Source: Pseudomonas sp. PDM05 | GTDB lineage: Bacteria; Pseudomonadota; Gammaproteobacteria; Pseudomonadales; Pseudomonadaceae | Assembly (NCBI RefSeq): GCF_014851685.1 | Contig: NZ_JACVAC010000010.1 | Location: 1 to 64,000, forward strand | Direction of reading: 5' to 3' | DNA: 64,000 nt | Shown: positions 16,546 to 24,825 of the stretch, one piece after another | Layout of the letters: each line of letters begins with the position of its first letter | How positions within the stretch are numbered: position 1 is the first letter of the stretch | Translations under genes and position numbers: made by a program | The notes under the pieces: model-generated | Databases searched by the model: none | The model's input: only the letters and a program-made list of their open reading frames with translations | What the model was told of the DNA's origin: nothing

Positions 16546-17364
16546 TCAGGCGCGCCAACGCCAGCGGGCCAGGGCCTTGATGACTTTCATCCAGAGTTTG
16601 CGAGTGACCACCACGATGGGATTTCCAGAAGGGGACGGATCGGTGTCGGGCAACGTTATCTCAGCGCCCGCTCCCAAGCAACCGGGGATTAGCAGTCGCA
16701 GGTCATCAATCACCAGCGACGGCGACTCTTCGGCGATGGGGCGGCCGTGGTTATAGCCGTAGCTCAAGGCCACGCACTGCACGCCAGCGGCCTTTGCGGC
16801 CAGCACGTCACTGCGCGAGTCACCGACAAACAGCGACTGCGAGGCAGGAATATTGGCCATTTTCATCACGAAAAACAGCGCCGCCGGGTCGGGTTTCTTC
16901 TGCGGCAAGGTATCGCCGCCGATGATCCAGCGGAAATAGCGGCCGATTTTCATCTGGTCCAACAGCGGCGCGACGAACCGCTCCGGTTTGTTGGTGATCA
17001 GGGCCATTTCCACGCCCTGCTTGCTCAACCACTTGAGGGTGTCACGTACGCCGGGGTAGACCACGGTCAGTTCGTGGCCGTCTTCATAGGCGGTGTTGAA
17101 CAGTTCCAGCGCGTGCTCGGCCTCGACCTCATCGACCCCCTCGGCATCGATGTTATTGGCCAAGGCCCGGCGTACCAGCATCTGCACGCCGTTACCGACC
17201 CACATGCGTACCGCCTCGATCCCCGCCGGCTTGCGCCCCAGTTTGAGCAGCATGTTGTCCACCGCCGCCGCCAGGTCTGGCACCGAGTCGATCAGGGTGC
17301 CGTCCAGATCAAACATCACCAGCCGGGGCAGTTTGCCGGGAAACAGCTGCTCAAAGCCGCTCAT
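16546..17364 (-). CDS. gph: Phosphoglycolate phosphatase Gph
   Basis: Gph dephosphorylates 2-phosphoglycolate formed during DNA repair. The 272-residue HAD-family enzyme has motif I FDLDGTLIDS with the nucleophile D19 and acid D21. It also has motif II around ALITNKP and motif IV GDSRSDVLAAK. It overlaps rpe by four bases. About 45 C-terminal residues past the HAD core are basic and unusual, ending in VIKALARWRWRA. Confidence 0.9.
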   Translation of the reverse strand: MSGFEQLFPGKLPRLVMFDLDGTLIDSVPDLAAAVDNMLLKLGRKPAGIEAVRMWVGNGVQMLVRRALANNIDAEGVDEVEAEHALELFNTAYEDGHELTVVYPGVRDTLKWLSKQGVEMALITNKPERFVAPLLDQMKIGRYFRWIIGGDTLPQKKPDPAALFFVMKMANIPASQSLFVGDSRSDVLAAKAAGVQCVALSYGYNHGRPIAEESPSLVIDDLRLLIPGCLGAGAEITLPDTDPSPSGNPIVVVTRKLWMKVIKALARWRWRA

Positions 17365-18035
17365 GGACGCGCCAGCGCCAGTTCGGCGCGCATCTTGTCG
17401 ATGACGTCCTGATAGTTCGGCGCGTTGAAGATCGCCGAGCCGGCCACAAAGGTGTCGGCGCCGGCGGCGGCGATTTCGCGGATGTTGTTGACGTTGACCC
17501 CACCGTCGATTTCCAGGCGGATGTCACGGCCGGACGCGTCGATCAGCGCGCGGGCTTCGCGCAGCTTGTCGAGGGTGCCGGGGATGAACTTCTGCCCGCC
17601 GAAGCCTGGGTTGACGCTCATCAGCAAGACCATGTCGACCTTGTCCATCACGTACTTGAGCACGTCCAGCGGCGTCGCCGGGTTGAACACCAGGCCCGCC
17701 TTGCAGCCGCCCTCGCGGATCAGCTGCAGGCTGCGGTCGACGTGTTGCGTGGCTTCCGGGTGGAAGGTGATGTAGGTCGCACCGGCTTCGATGAAGTCGC
17801 CGACGATGCGGTCCACCGGGCTGACCATCAGGTGCGCGTCGATCGGCGCAGTGACGCCGTACTTGCGCAGCGCCGCGCAGACCATCGGACCGATGGTCAG
17901 GTTGGGCACGTAGTGGTTGTCCATGACATCGAAGTGCACGAAGTCGGCACCGGCGGCCAGCACGTTGTCCACTTCCTCACCCAGGCGGGCGAAATCGGCG
18001 GAGAGAATCGATGGAGCAATTACGAAGGGCTGCAT
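17361..18035 (-). CDS. rpe: Ribulose-phosphate 3-epimerase Rpe
   Basis: Rpe interconverts ribulose-5-phosphate and xylulose-5-phosphate in the pentose phosphate pathway. The 224-residue TIM barrel has the metal-ligand motifs FVHFDVMDNHYVPN (about 31-44), DAHLMV and a C-terminal EIDGGVN. The ATG at 18035 gives the family length. The frame upstream to 18116 is unconserved. Pentose phosphate enzymes beside trpE fit the demand for PRPP and erythrose-4-phosphate, and the rpe-gph-trpE order is kept in P. aeruginosa. Confidence 0.95.
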   Translation of the reverse strand: MQPFVIAPSILSADFARLGEEVDNVLAAGADFVHFDVMDNHYVPNLTIGPMVCAALRKYGVTAPIDAHLMVSPVDRIVGDFIEAGATYITFHPEATQHVDRSLQLIREGGCKAGLVFNPATPLDVLKYVMDKVDMVLLMSVNPGFGGQKFIPGTLDKLREARALIDASGRDIRLEIDGGVNVNNIREIAAAGADTFVAGSAIFNAPNYQDVIDKMRAELALARP

Positions 18036-18119
18036 GACGCACCTTTTCTGAGCTAAATCACGATGGCGCGCATTGTATACCGCATGCTTTGCCACGCGCA
18101 CCGTGACCTGTCTCAACGG

Positions 18120-19268
18120 CTAGTAGGCAGCCCGGTAGATTTTCTCGATGTCGGCCGCGCTGAGCTTGCGCGGATTGTTGCGCATCAGCCGCTCAATGCC
18201 CGCCGCTTCGGTGGCCATGGCCGGGATGGCGTCCTCGGGCACCCCGAAGCTGCGCAGGCCCGCCGGGATCTCGACTGCGGCACACAGTCGCGTCATCGCC
18301 TCGACAGCGCTATCGGCCGCATCGACGGCGCTCAGCCCCGTGACATTCACGCCCATGGCCTGGGCAATCTCCTGCATGCGCTCCACGCATGCCAGCTTGT
18401 TCCAGTGCATCACATACGGCAGCAACAGCGCATTGCTCACCCCATGGGCAATATTGAACCGCCCGCCCAACGGGTACGCCAGCGCATGCACCGCGCCCAC
18501 GCCGGCATTACCAAAGGCCATGCCGGCCATCAGGCTGGCGGTGGCCATGTCATCCCGGGCCTGCAAGTTGGCCGGGTTGGCGTAAGCCTTGGGCAACGCG
18601 TTGGCGATCAGCTTGATTGCGCCAATCGCCAGCGCATCGGTGATCGGCGAGGCATTCAGCGACAGGTACGACTCGATGGCATGCACCAGCGCATCCACGC
18701 CACTGGCGGCAGTCACGCTACGCGGGCAGGTGAGGGTCATTTGCGGGCTGATCAGCGCGACATCCGGCAACAGATAGTCGCTGACGATGCCTTTTTTCAG
18801 TTGCGCGACCTTGTCGGAAAGGATCGCCACGTTGGTCACTTCCGAACCAGTGCCGGCCGTGGTCGGAATCGCGATCAGCGGCGGCCCCTTGCGCGGCACC
18901 TGGTCGACACCGAACAAATCCGCCAGCGCGCCGTGGTAACCGGCATAGGCGGCTACGCTTTTGGCAATGTCGATGGCACTGCCGCCGCCCAGGCCGATCA
19001 GCCCGTCATGCCCGCCTTCGCGGTAGGCGCGCATGCAGTCTTCGACGATGGCGATTTCCGGGTCGGGCAGTACGCGGTCGAATATTTCGTAACTGCGCTC
19101 GCCCAGGTGTTCGAGCGCCAGCGCCACGGTGCCGGACTTGACCAACGCAGCGTCGGTGACAATCAGCGGGTTATCCACATCCAGGCGCGTGAGTTCAAAC
19201 GCCAGTTGTTCGATGGCGCCAGCGCCGGTGAGCAGTTTGTGGGCGATCTTGAATGAGGAAGTACTCAT
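18120..19268 (-). CDS. Iron-containing alcohol dehydrogenase (type III)
   Basis: This is a metal-dependent NAD(P)-linked alcohol or semialdehyde oxidoreductase with an unidentified substrate. The 382-residue protein has GGGSAID (94-100) for cofactor binding and the four metal ligands D192, H196, H261 and H275, so it should be active. It sits between the agt-like importer and rpe, which are adjacent in P. aeruginosa, so it appears to be an added gene. A REP doublet lies upstream. A 14-nt element 29 nt before its start also occurs 29 nt before the importer's first gene. A role on omega-amino acid-derived aldehydes is possible but unproven. Confidence 0.85.
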   Translation of the reverse strand: MSTSSFKIAHKLLTGAGAIEQLAFELTRLDVDNPLIVTDAALVKSGTVALALEHLGERSYEIFDRVLPDPEIAIVEDCMRAYREGGHDGLIGLGGGSAIDIAKSVAAYAGYHGALADLFGVDQVPRKGPPLIAIPTTAGTGSEVTNVAILSDKVAQLKKGIVSDYLLPDVALISPQMTLTCPRSVTAASGVDALVHAIESYLSLNASPITDALAIGAIKLIANALPKAYANPANLQARDDMATASLMAGMAFGNAGVGAVHALAYPLGGRFNIAHGVSNALLLPYVMHWNKLACVERMQEIAQAMGVNVTGLSAVDAADSAVEAMTRLCAAVEIPAGLRSFGVPEDAIPAMATEAAGIERLMRNNPRKLSAADIEKIYRAAY

Positions 19269-19296
19269 GTGCGCGGCCTCTTATTCGGAAATGGGC

Positions 19297-19310
19297 TGGC
19301 ACAAGCGTAG
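19297..19310 (-). promoter_or_regulatory. Shared 14-nt element upstream of the alcohol dehydrogenase
   Basis: On the minus strand this reads CTACGCTTGTGCCA and ends 29 nt before the start codon. The identical 14-mer occurs at 23981-23994, also 29 nt before the agtA-like start. The first seven bases resemble a -10 box (CTACGCT), of a kind also used by sigma-S, which would place transcription starts about 30 nt upstream of each gene. Confidence 0.6.
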
Positions 19311-19378
19311 CTGAGGGAAATAGGTTGTCAGCCATTCAGCAACTGAATGCAGAGGTAATTCAAAGTGGGCACGGTCGA

Positions 19379-19467
19379 TGTGGGAGCTGGCTTGCCTGCG
19401 ATAGCGGTGTGTCAGCAGCAGATAAGCAAGCTGGCCCACCGCTATCGCAGGCAAGCCAGCTCCCACA
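19379..19467. repeat. REP doublet (REPIN-like), GGAGCTGG variant
   Basis: TGTGGGAGCTGGCTTGCCTG begins at 19379 and its reverse complement ends at 19467. Both arms carry the GAGCTGG and TGCGATAGCGG variant rather than the GAGCGGG form of the other doublets. It separates the alcohol dehydrogenase from the downstream permease gene. Confidence 0.85.
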
Positions 19468-19487
19468 GTTGATCCGGTTTCGGTAAG

Positions 19488-20315
19488 TTAGACCTGTGCG
19501 GTACGCAGTTTTTCGCTGCGGCCGCGCAGCCATTCCAATGTCAGCAACAGCAGTACCGAGAAGGCAATCAACAACGTCGCGGCAGCAGCAATCGTCGGGC
19601 TGAGGTTCTCGCGGATACCGCTGAACATCTGGCGCGGCAACGTCGCCTGCTCAGGCCCGGCCAGAAACAGCGTCACCACCACCTCATCAAACGACGTCGC
19701 AAAGGCAAACAACGCCCCGGAAATCACCCCCGGTGCAATCAGCGGCAAGGTCACCCGACGGAACGCGGTCAAAGGCGAAGCGCCCAGGCTCGCCGCCGCC
19801 CGCACCAGGTTATGGTTGAAGCCCTGCAACGTCGCCGACACGGTGATGATCACAAACGGCACGCCCAGTACCGCATGCACCACGATCAGCGAGAAAAAGC
19901 TGTTACCCAGGCCCAGCGGCGCAAAGAACAGGTAACTGGCCACGCCGATGATCACCACTGGCACCACCATCGGCGAAATCACCAGGGCCATCACCAGCGC
20001 CTTGCCGGGGAAATTGCCACGGGTCAGGCCAATCGCAGCCAGGGTACCGAACACCATCGCCAACACCGTGGCCGCTGGGGCGACGATGATGCTGTTTTTC
20101 AGCGCACGCATCCATTCGGCCGAGCCGAAGAAGTCCTGATACCAATGCAGCGAAAACCCCTGCAACGGATACACCAGGAAACTGCCGCTGTTGAACGACA
20201 GCGGGATGATCACCAATACCGGCAATATCAGGAACAACAGGATCAAGCCGCAGAGGATCCGCAAGCTGTAGAACCAAACCCGCTCAACGGGCGACATATA
20301 AGGGCTCAGCATCAC
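19488..20315 (-). CDS. agtD: ABC transporter permease, polyamine/GABA type (AgtD-like)
   Basis: This is the second inner-membrane permease of a polyamine-type importer. The 275-residue protein has about six membrane segments and the permease EAA-type loop (RAAASLGASPLTAFRRVTLPLIAPG, about residues 172-196) that contacts the ATPase. Position and order match P. aeruginosa PA0606 (agtD), part of a system shown to import 4-aminobutyrate and 5-aminovalerate. The substrate here is inferred from that. It follows the first permease by nine bases. Confidence 0.75.
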   Translation of the reverse strand: MMLSPYMSPVERVWFYSLRILCGLILLFLILPVLVIIPLSFNSGSFLVYPLQGFSLHWYQDFFGSAEWMRALKNSIIVAPAATVLAMVFGTLAAIGLTRGNFPGKALVMALVISPMVVPVVIIGVASYLFFAPLGLGNSFFSLIVVHAVLGVPFVIITVSATLQGFNHNLVRAAASLGASPLTAFRRVTLPLIAPGVISGALFAFATSFDEVVVTLFLAGPEQATLPRQMFSGIRENLSPTIAAAATLLIAFSVLLLLTLEWLRGRSEKLRTAQV

Positions 20316-20324
20316 AAGGTCTCC

Positions 20325-21572
20325 TTAGCTCAGGCGCAGGCGGCTGGCGCCCACCAGCCGGTTGTAGATCAGGTACAGCAACACGGTGGCCAGCAGCAGC
20401 AAGCCGCCCAGTGCCGTGGCCATGCCCCAGTTGATGCTGGTGTTGGTGTAGAAGGCCACGAAGTAGCTGACCATCTGGTCGTTCGGGCTGCCCAGCAGTG
20501 CCGGGGTGATGTAGTAACCAATCGCCAGGATGAACACCAACAGGCAACCGGCGCCCACACCGGCGTAGGTCTGCGGGAAGTACACGCGCCAGAAACTGGT
20601 GAACGGGTGGCAGCCCAGGGAGATCGCCGCACGCATGTAGGTGGGCGAGATGCCCTTCATCACGCTGTAGATCGGCAGGATCATGAACGGCAGCAGGATG
20701 TGCACCATGGAGATGTAGACCCCGGTGCGGTTGAAGACCAGCTCCAGCGGTTTATCGATCAGGCCCATGCTCATCAGTGCGCTGTTGATCAGGCCACCGG
20801 ATTGCAGCAACACGATCCACGCCGCCACCCGCACCAGGATCGAGGTCCAGAACGGCAGCAGCACCAGGATCATCAACAGGTTGCTTTTACGCGCCGGCAG
20901 GTTGGCCAGCAGGTAGGCCAGGGGATAGGCCAGCAGCAGGCAGATGGCGGTGATCACCAGGCCCATCCAGAAGGTACGGGCGAAGATGTCCAGGTAGATC
21001 GCCTGGTCCGGTGTGGCCGGGGCGATTTCACCGAGGTCGTCGATACGGTGATCGACGGCCGCCAGCAGGTAGAACGGCGTCAGGCTGCTGGTGTTGCGCC
21101 GGATCGCCTGCCAGTACGCCGGGTCGCCCCAGCGTTCATCGAGGCTTTCCAGCGCTTGCTTATAAGAGGCCGGCGCTTCGGTAAACGGCAGCGCACGGGC
21201 GGTTTTGGTCAGCAGGCTGCGATAGCCGGCCAGTTCCATGTTCAAGCGCTTGGACAGGTCGCCCAAGGTCTGGTTTTTGCGGGCTTCGCCCAGGTCCTCA
21301 CTGAGGGCCTGATACACCGGCTCGCCCGGCAGGCCACGCCCGTCCCAGGCCGTCACAGCCACCACGGTACGCGGCAAGCCGCCCACCACTTCCGGGTTGC
21401 CGACGCTCTTGAACAGCAGCGCAACGATTGGCACCAGGAACACCAGCAGCAAAAACAGCACCAGCGGCGCAATCAAGGCCTGGGCCTTCCAGCGATTGAC
21501 CCGCTCGGCATGCGCCAGACGCTGCTTGAGGGTGGGGCTGTTGACCTCGTTAGAGGGAACGGCGATGGCCAT
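20325..21572 (-). CDS. agtC: ABC transporter permease, polyamine/GABA type (AgtC-like)
   Basis: This is the first permease of the importer. The 415-residue product is long for the PotB family because of an insert of roughly 170 residues between the first membrane segment (about 35-55) and the remaining core. That insert is predicted to lie in the periplasm. The EAA-type loop (MRAAISLGCHPFTSFWRVYFP) is in the C-terminal third. The ATG at 21572 gives the MAIAVPSNEV start. The frame upstream runs into a REP doublet and is not coding. The name follows PA0605 by position. Confidence 0.75.
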   Translation of the reverse strand: MAIAVPSNEVNSPTLKQRLAHAERVNRWKAQALIAPLVLFLLLVFLVPIVALLFKSVGNPEVVGGLPRTVVAVTAWDGRGLPGEPVYQALSEDLGEARKNQTLGDLSKRLNMELAGYRSLLTKTARALPFTEAPASYKQALESLDERWGDPAYWQAIRRNTSSLTPFYLLAAVDHRIDDLGEIAPATPDQAIYLDIFARTFWMGLVITAICLLLAYPLAYLLANLPARKSNLLMILVLLPFWTSILVRVAAWIVLLQSGGLINSALMSMGLIDKPLELVFNRTGVYISMVHILLPFMILPIYSVMKGISPTYMRAAISLGCHPFTSFWRVYFPQTYAGVGAGCLLVFILAIGYYITPALLGSPNDQMVSYFVAFYTNTSINWGMATALGGLLLLATVLLYLIYNRLVGASRLRLS

Positions 21573-21628
21573 GGCTAACTCCGGAAAATCTGAAAATGAA
21601 TGCAATCTACTGAACACAGCAGATCCCA

Positions 21629-21718
21629 TGTGGGAGCGGGCTTGCTCGCGAAGGCGGTGGATCAGCTTGCACATGTGGCGGCTGATCTACCGCCTTCGCG
21701 AGCAAGCCCGCTCCCACA
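21629..21718. repeat. REP doublet (REPIN-like)
   Basis: TGTGGGAGCGGGCTTGCTCG begins at 21629 and its reverse complement ends at 21718. The central part holds a second inverted repeat, GATCAGC/GCTGATC. It lies inside the importer operon between the binding-protein gene and the first permease gene, where REP hairpins can protect the upstream mRNA and reduce permease expression. Confidence 0.85.
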
Positions 21719-21754
21719 CAAGCCCACTACACATGGATTTAGCGGTGTTGCTGA

Positions 21755-22795
21755 TTACTTGGCAGCCCACGAGTTGAAACGCTGCTCCAACTGCTCGCCG
21801 TTATCCGCCCAGAAGCTCACATCGATCTGCACCTGGTTGGCGATGTTTTCCGGGGTGGTCGGCATGTCCTTGAGGATGTCCTTGGCCAGCAACGGTACGG
21901 CTTGGGTGTTGGCGGGGCCGTAGGCGATGTTTTCCGAGTAGGTCTTCTGCTGCTGCGGCTGTACCGAGAAGGCGATGAATTTCTTCGCCGCTTCGGCACG
22001 GTCCTTGGCCAGGCCTTTAGGAATGGCCCATGCGTCGAAATCGTAGATACCGCCGTTCCATACCACTTTCAGGTTGCTTTCTTTCTGCACGGCGGCGATG
22101 CGGCCGTTGTAGGCCGAGCTCATCACCACGTCACCCGAGGCGAGGTACTGCGGCGGTTGCGCGCCAGCTTCCCACCACTGGATCGACGGCTTGAGTTCGT
22201 CGAGTTTCTTGAACGCGCGGTCCTGGCCATCTTTGCCGGCCAGTACTTTGTAGACGTCCTTCGGCGCAACGCCATCGGCCATCAGCGCGAATTCCAGGGT
22301 GTACTTGGCGCCCTTGCGCAGGCCGCGCTTGCCCGGGAATTTCTTCACGTCCCAGAAATCCGCCCAGCTGGTAGGCGCGCTGGCCAGTTTGTCGGCGTTG
22401 TAGGCCAACACCGTGGACCACACGAAGAAGCCCACTCCGCATGGCTGGATCGCGCCTTTAACGTAATCGGCAGTGTTGCCGAACAGTTTCTGGTCCAACG
22501 GCTCGAACATGTCTTCGTCACAGCCACGGGACAGCTCCGGCGACTCCACTTCCACCAGGTCCCAGGACACGCTCTTGGTGTCGACCATGGCCTTGACCTT
22601 GGCCATTTCACCGTTGTACTCGCCAGCGACGATCTTGCCGTTGCCCGCGCTTTCCCACGGGGCATAGAAGGCCTTGACCTGGGCGGCCTTGTTCGCGCCA
22701 CCGAAGGACACGACAGTCAGGTCCGGGCCGGCCATGGCCTGGGTCGCACCGATCAGGCCCAGGGCCAGGGCGGAAAATTTCAGGGTTCTCAACAT
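21755..22795 (-). CDS. agtB: ABC transporter periplasmic binding protein (AgtB-like)
   Basis: This is the periplasmic substrate-binding component. The 346-residue protein has a signal peptide cleaved near residue 22 (ATQAMA) and a PotD/PotF-type binding fold with motifs such as VVSFGG and WDLVEVE near the N-terminus. The start at 22795 was chosen because the signal peptide begins there. The longer frame to 23050 overlaps the ATPase gene. By position it matches PA0604. A second binding protein that I recall at the P. aeruginosa locus (PA0602) is absent. Confidence 0.8.
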   Translation of the reverse strand: MLRTLKFSALALGLIGATQAMAGPDLTVVSFGGANKAAQVKAFYAPWESAGNGKIVAGEYNGEMAKVKAMVDTKSVSWDLVEVESPELSRGCDEDMFEPLDQKLFGNTADYVKGAIQPCGVGFFVWSTVLAYNADKLASAPTSWADFWDVKKFPGKRGLRKGAKYTLEFALMADGVAPKDVYKVLAGKDGQDRAFKKLDELKPSIQWWEAGAQPPQYLASGDVVMSSAYNGRIAAVQKESNLKVVWNGGIYDFDAWAIPKGLAKDRAEAAKKFIAFSVQPQQQKTYSENIAYGPANTQAVPLLAKDILKDMPTTPENIANQVQIDVSFWADNGEQLEQRFNSWAAK

Positions 22796-22839
22796 TGTTG
22801 TTCTCTCCACGTGCAGGGTTGGTGAAGCCATGGGGGCGA

Positions 22840-23952
22840 TTAATTCGCCTCTAGAAGTGGGTCGAGTGCGCGAACGTGCTCGACTTGCCAGCCAATCGGA
22901 ACCACGTCGCCGACTGCCAGGGCCGGGTCCAGCTCGGCAATCGGTTGTTTCACAAAAAAATCGGCCTTGCCGCAGACTTCCAGGCGCACACGCACGTGGT
23001 CGCCCAGGTAGATGAATTCCGCCACCCGCCCCGAGAAGCGGTTGACGCAACTTTCGCTGGAACCATTGAGGCTGACGCGCTCCGGGCGCACCGACAGGGT
23101 CACCGGGCCACCGACCTGGCCGACGTTGACCGCCAGTGCCTCGACCTTCTCACCGCGCGCCAGCTCGACCACGCAGCGCTCGCCGGAGTGGCTGTGCAGG
23201 CGGCCATTGAGGCGGTTGTTTTCGCCGATGAAGTTGGCGACGAAGGTGTTCTTCGGCTCTTCATAAAGTGTGCGCGGTGGGGCGATCTGCTGGATCTCGC
23301 CCTGGTGGAACACCGCCACACGGTCGGACATGGTCAAGGCTTCGCCCTGGTCATGGGTCACGTACACCACGGTCACGCCGAGGCGCTGGTGCAGGTGCTT
23401 GATCTCCATCTGCATGTGTTCGCGCAGTTGCTTGTCGAGGGCGCCGAGGGGTTCATCCATCAGCACCAATTGCGGTTCGAACACCAAGGCGCGGGCCAGG
23501 GCCACACGCTGCTGCTGGCCGCCGGACAATTGCGCCGGGTAGCGCTGGGCGAAGGCGTCGAGCTGGACCATGCTCAGCACACGTTTGACCCGCTCGCTGA
23601 TGTCGGTCTTGCTCAGGCCGCGCACCGACAGCGGGAACGCCAGGTTCTCGGCGACGGTCATGTGCGGGAACAGCGCGTAGTTCTGGAACACCATGCCGAT
23701 GTCGCGCTTGTGCGGCGGCACATTGTTGATGGCGCGCCCGGCCAGCTGGATTTCGCCGGCGGTCGGCGTTTCAAAGCCGGCAAGCATCATCAGGCTGGTG
23801 GTCTTGCCCGAACCGGAAGGCCCGAGCAGGGTGAGGAACTCGCCCTTGCGAATCTCCAGGTTGAGGTCTTTGACGATCAGGTTCTCGCCGTCGTAGCTCT
23901 TCTGCACGCCACGAAAGCTGACCAGGACCTCATTTGAATCCACCTCGCTCAT
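22840..23952 (-). CDS. agtA: ABC transporter ATP-binding protein (AgtA-like)
   Basis: This is the ATPase that powers the importer. The 370-residue protein has Walker A GPSGSGKT (44-51), the LSGGQQQR signature, Walker B LVLMDEPLGALD and a C-terminal TOBE domain, as in PotA. The ATG at 23952 gives MSEVDSNEV. It is the first gene of the leftward operon. A 225-nt spacer separates it from the response regulator, and its upstream region contains the 14-nt element shared with the alcohol dehydrogenase gene. The gene name rests on synteny with PA0603. Confidence 0.8.
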   Translation of the reverse strand: MSEVDSNEVLVSFRGVQKSYDGENLIVKDLNLEIRKGEFLTLLGPSGSGKTTSLMMLAGFETPTAGEIQLAGRAINNVPPHKRDIGMVFQNYALFPHMTVAENLAFPLSVRGLSKTDISERVKRVLSMVQLDAFAQRYPAQLSGGQQQRVALARALVFEPQLVLMDEPLGALDKQLREHMQMEIKHLHQRLGVTVVYVTHDQGEALTMSDRVAVFHQGEIQQIAPPRTLYEEPKNTFVANFIGENNRLNGRLHSHSGERCVVELARGEKVEALAVNVGQVGGPVTLSVRPERVSLNGSSESCVNRFSGRVAEFIYLGDHVRVRLEVCGKADFFVKQPIAELDPALAVGDVVPIGWQVEHVRALDPLLEAN

Positions 23953-23980
23953 ACCCGCACCTTTGTATTTTGGACTGCTG

Positions 23981-23994
23981 TGGCACAAGCGTAG
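23981..23994 (-). promoter_or_regulatory. Shared 14-nt element upstream of the agtA-like gene
   Basis: CTACGCTTGTGCCA on the minus strand ends 29 nt before the agtA-like start, exactly as at 19297-19310. Upstream lies a GC-rich hairpin (GGCCCC at 24006-24011 with GGGGCC at 24020-24025). It is probably the -10 and transcription-start region of the importer operon. Confidence 0.6.
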
Positions 23995-24177
23995 TCCAGG
24001 CGCGAGGCCCCGGAAATCGGGGGCCGGGAGAGAATTGCATCAGCCGGATGGAAGGTTGGGGGTAGGGATTGCCCTACACGGATGGCGCGCACGGGACAGT
24101 GCCGGCGCAAGGGGTGAGCCGCAAGCGGCAAGAATAGGTGCGCCGAGATTTTTGGGGTGTCGTTATTGGGTATGTCG

Positions 24178-24807
24178 TCAGAGGAGCTTGTGTTCCATGG
24201 CGTACTTCACCAGTTCGGCCAGGGAGGTGATATTGAGTTTTTGCATCAAGCGCGCCTTGTGGGTGCTGATGGTCTTGCTGCTCAACGCCAGTTGCTGGGC
24301 GATGTCGTTGACGTTGGCGCCCTGGGCCAGGCGTTCGAACACCGAGAACTCGCGCTCCGACAGCAACGAATGCAGCGGCCGCGCATCGGTCAGGCCGACC
24401 TCGAAGACCATGCGGTCGGCCAGGTCCGGGTCGATATAACGCCCGCCTGCCGCGACCTTGCGAATTGCCGTGAGCAACAGCGCCGGATCGCTGTCCTTGG
24501 TGGCGTAACCGGCGGCACCGACCTTCAACGCACGGGCGGCCATTTGCGCCTCATCGTGCATCGACAACACCAGGATCGCCGGCGGGTTGTTCAATGCACG
24601 GATCCGCGCAATCGCCTCCAGGCCGTTGACGCCGGGCATCGAGATGTCCAAGAGCACTACCTCGCACGCCACATGGCGCAAGGTCTCCAGCAACTGCTCG
24701 CCATTGCTCGCCTCGCCGACCACCAGCAGGTCTTTGGCCAGGCCGATCAATTGCTTGATGCCTTCTCGAACGATGGTGTGGTCTTCGGCTACCAGTACGC
24801 GGATCAC
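24178..24807 (-). CDS. agtR: LuxR/NarL-family response regulator (AgtR-like)
   Basis: This is the DNA-binding partner of the adjacent sensor kinase. The 209-residue protein has a receiver domain with phospho-acceptor D54 (VVLLDISMPG), acidic E8 and D9 near the N-terminus, and a C-terminal LuxR helix-turn-helix (about 145-205). It is 18 nt downstream of the kinase gene, so the two are co-transcribed. In P. aeruginosa AgtR (PA0601) controls the agt importer. It has also been linked to the response to GlcNAc and peptidoglycan. Those functions are assumed here from synteny. Confidence 0.8.
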   Translation of the reverse strand: MIRVLVAEDHTIVREGIKQLIGLAKDLLVVGEASNGEQLLETLRHVACEVVLLDISMPGVNGLEAIARIRALNNPPAILVLSMHDEAQMAARALKVGAAGYATKDSDPALLLTAIRKVAAGGRYIDPDLADRMVFEVGLTDARPLHSLLSEREFSVFERLAQGANVNDIAQQLALSSKTISTHKARLMQKLNITSLAELVKYAMEHKLL

Positions 24808-24825
24808 AGGGACTTCCTCTTGGTG

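Noticed and set aside
19812..21578. 588-codon open frame on the plus strand
   Set aside because: It lies antisense to the two importer permease genes and encodes a Gln/His/Arg-rich sequence typical of antisense membrane-protein DNA.
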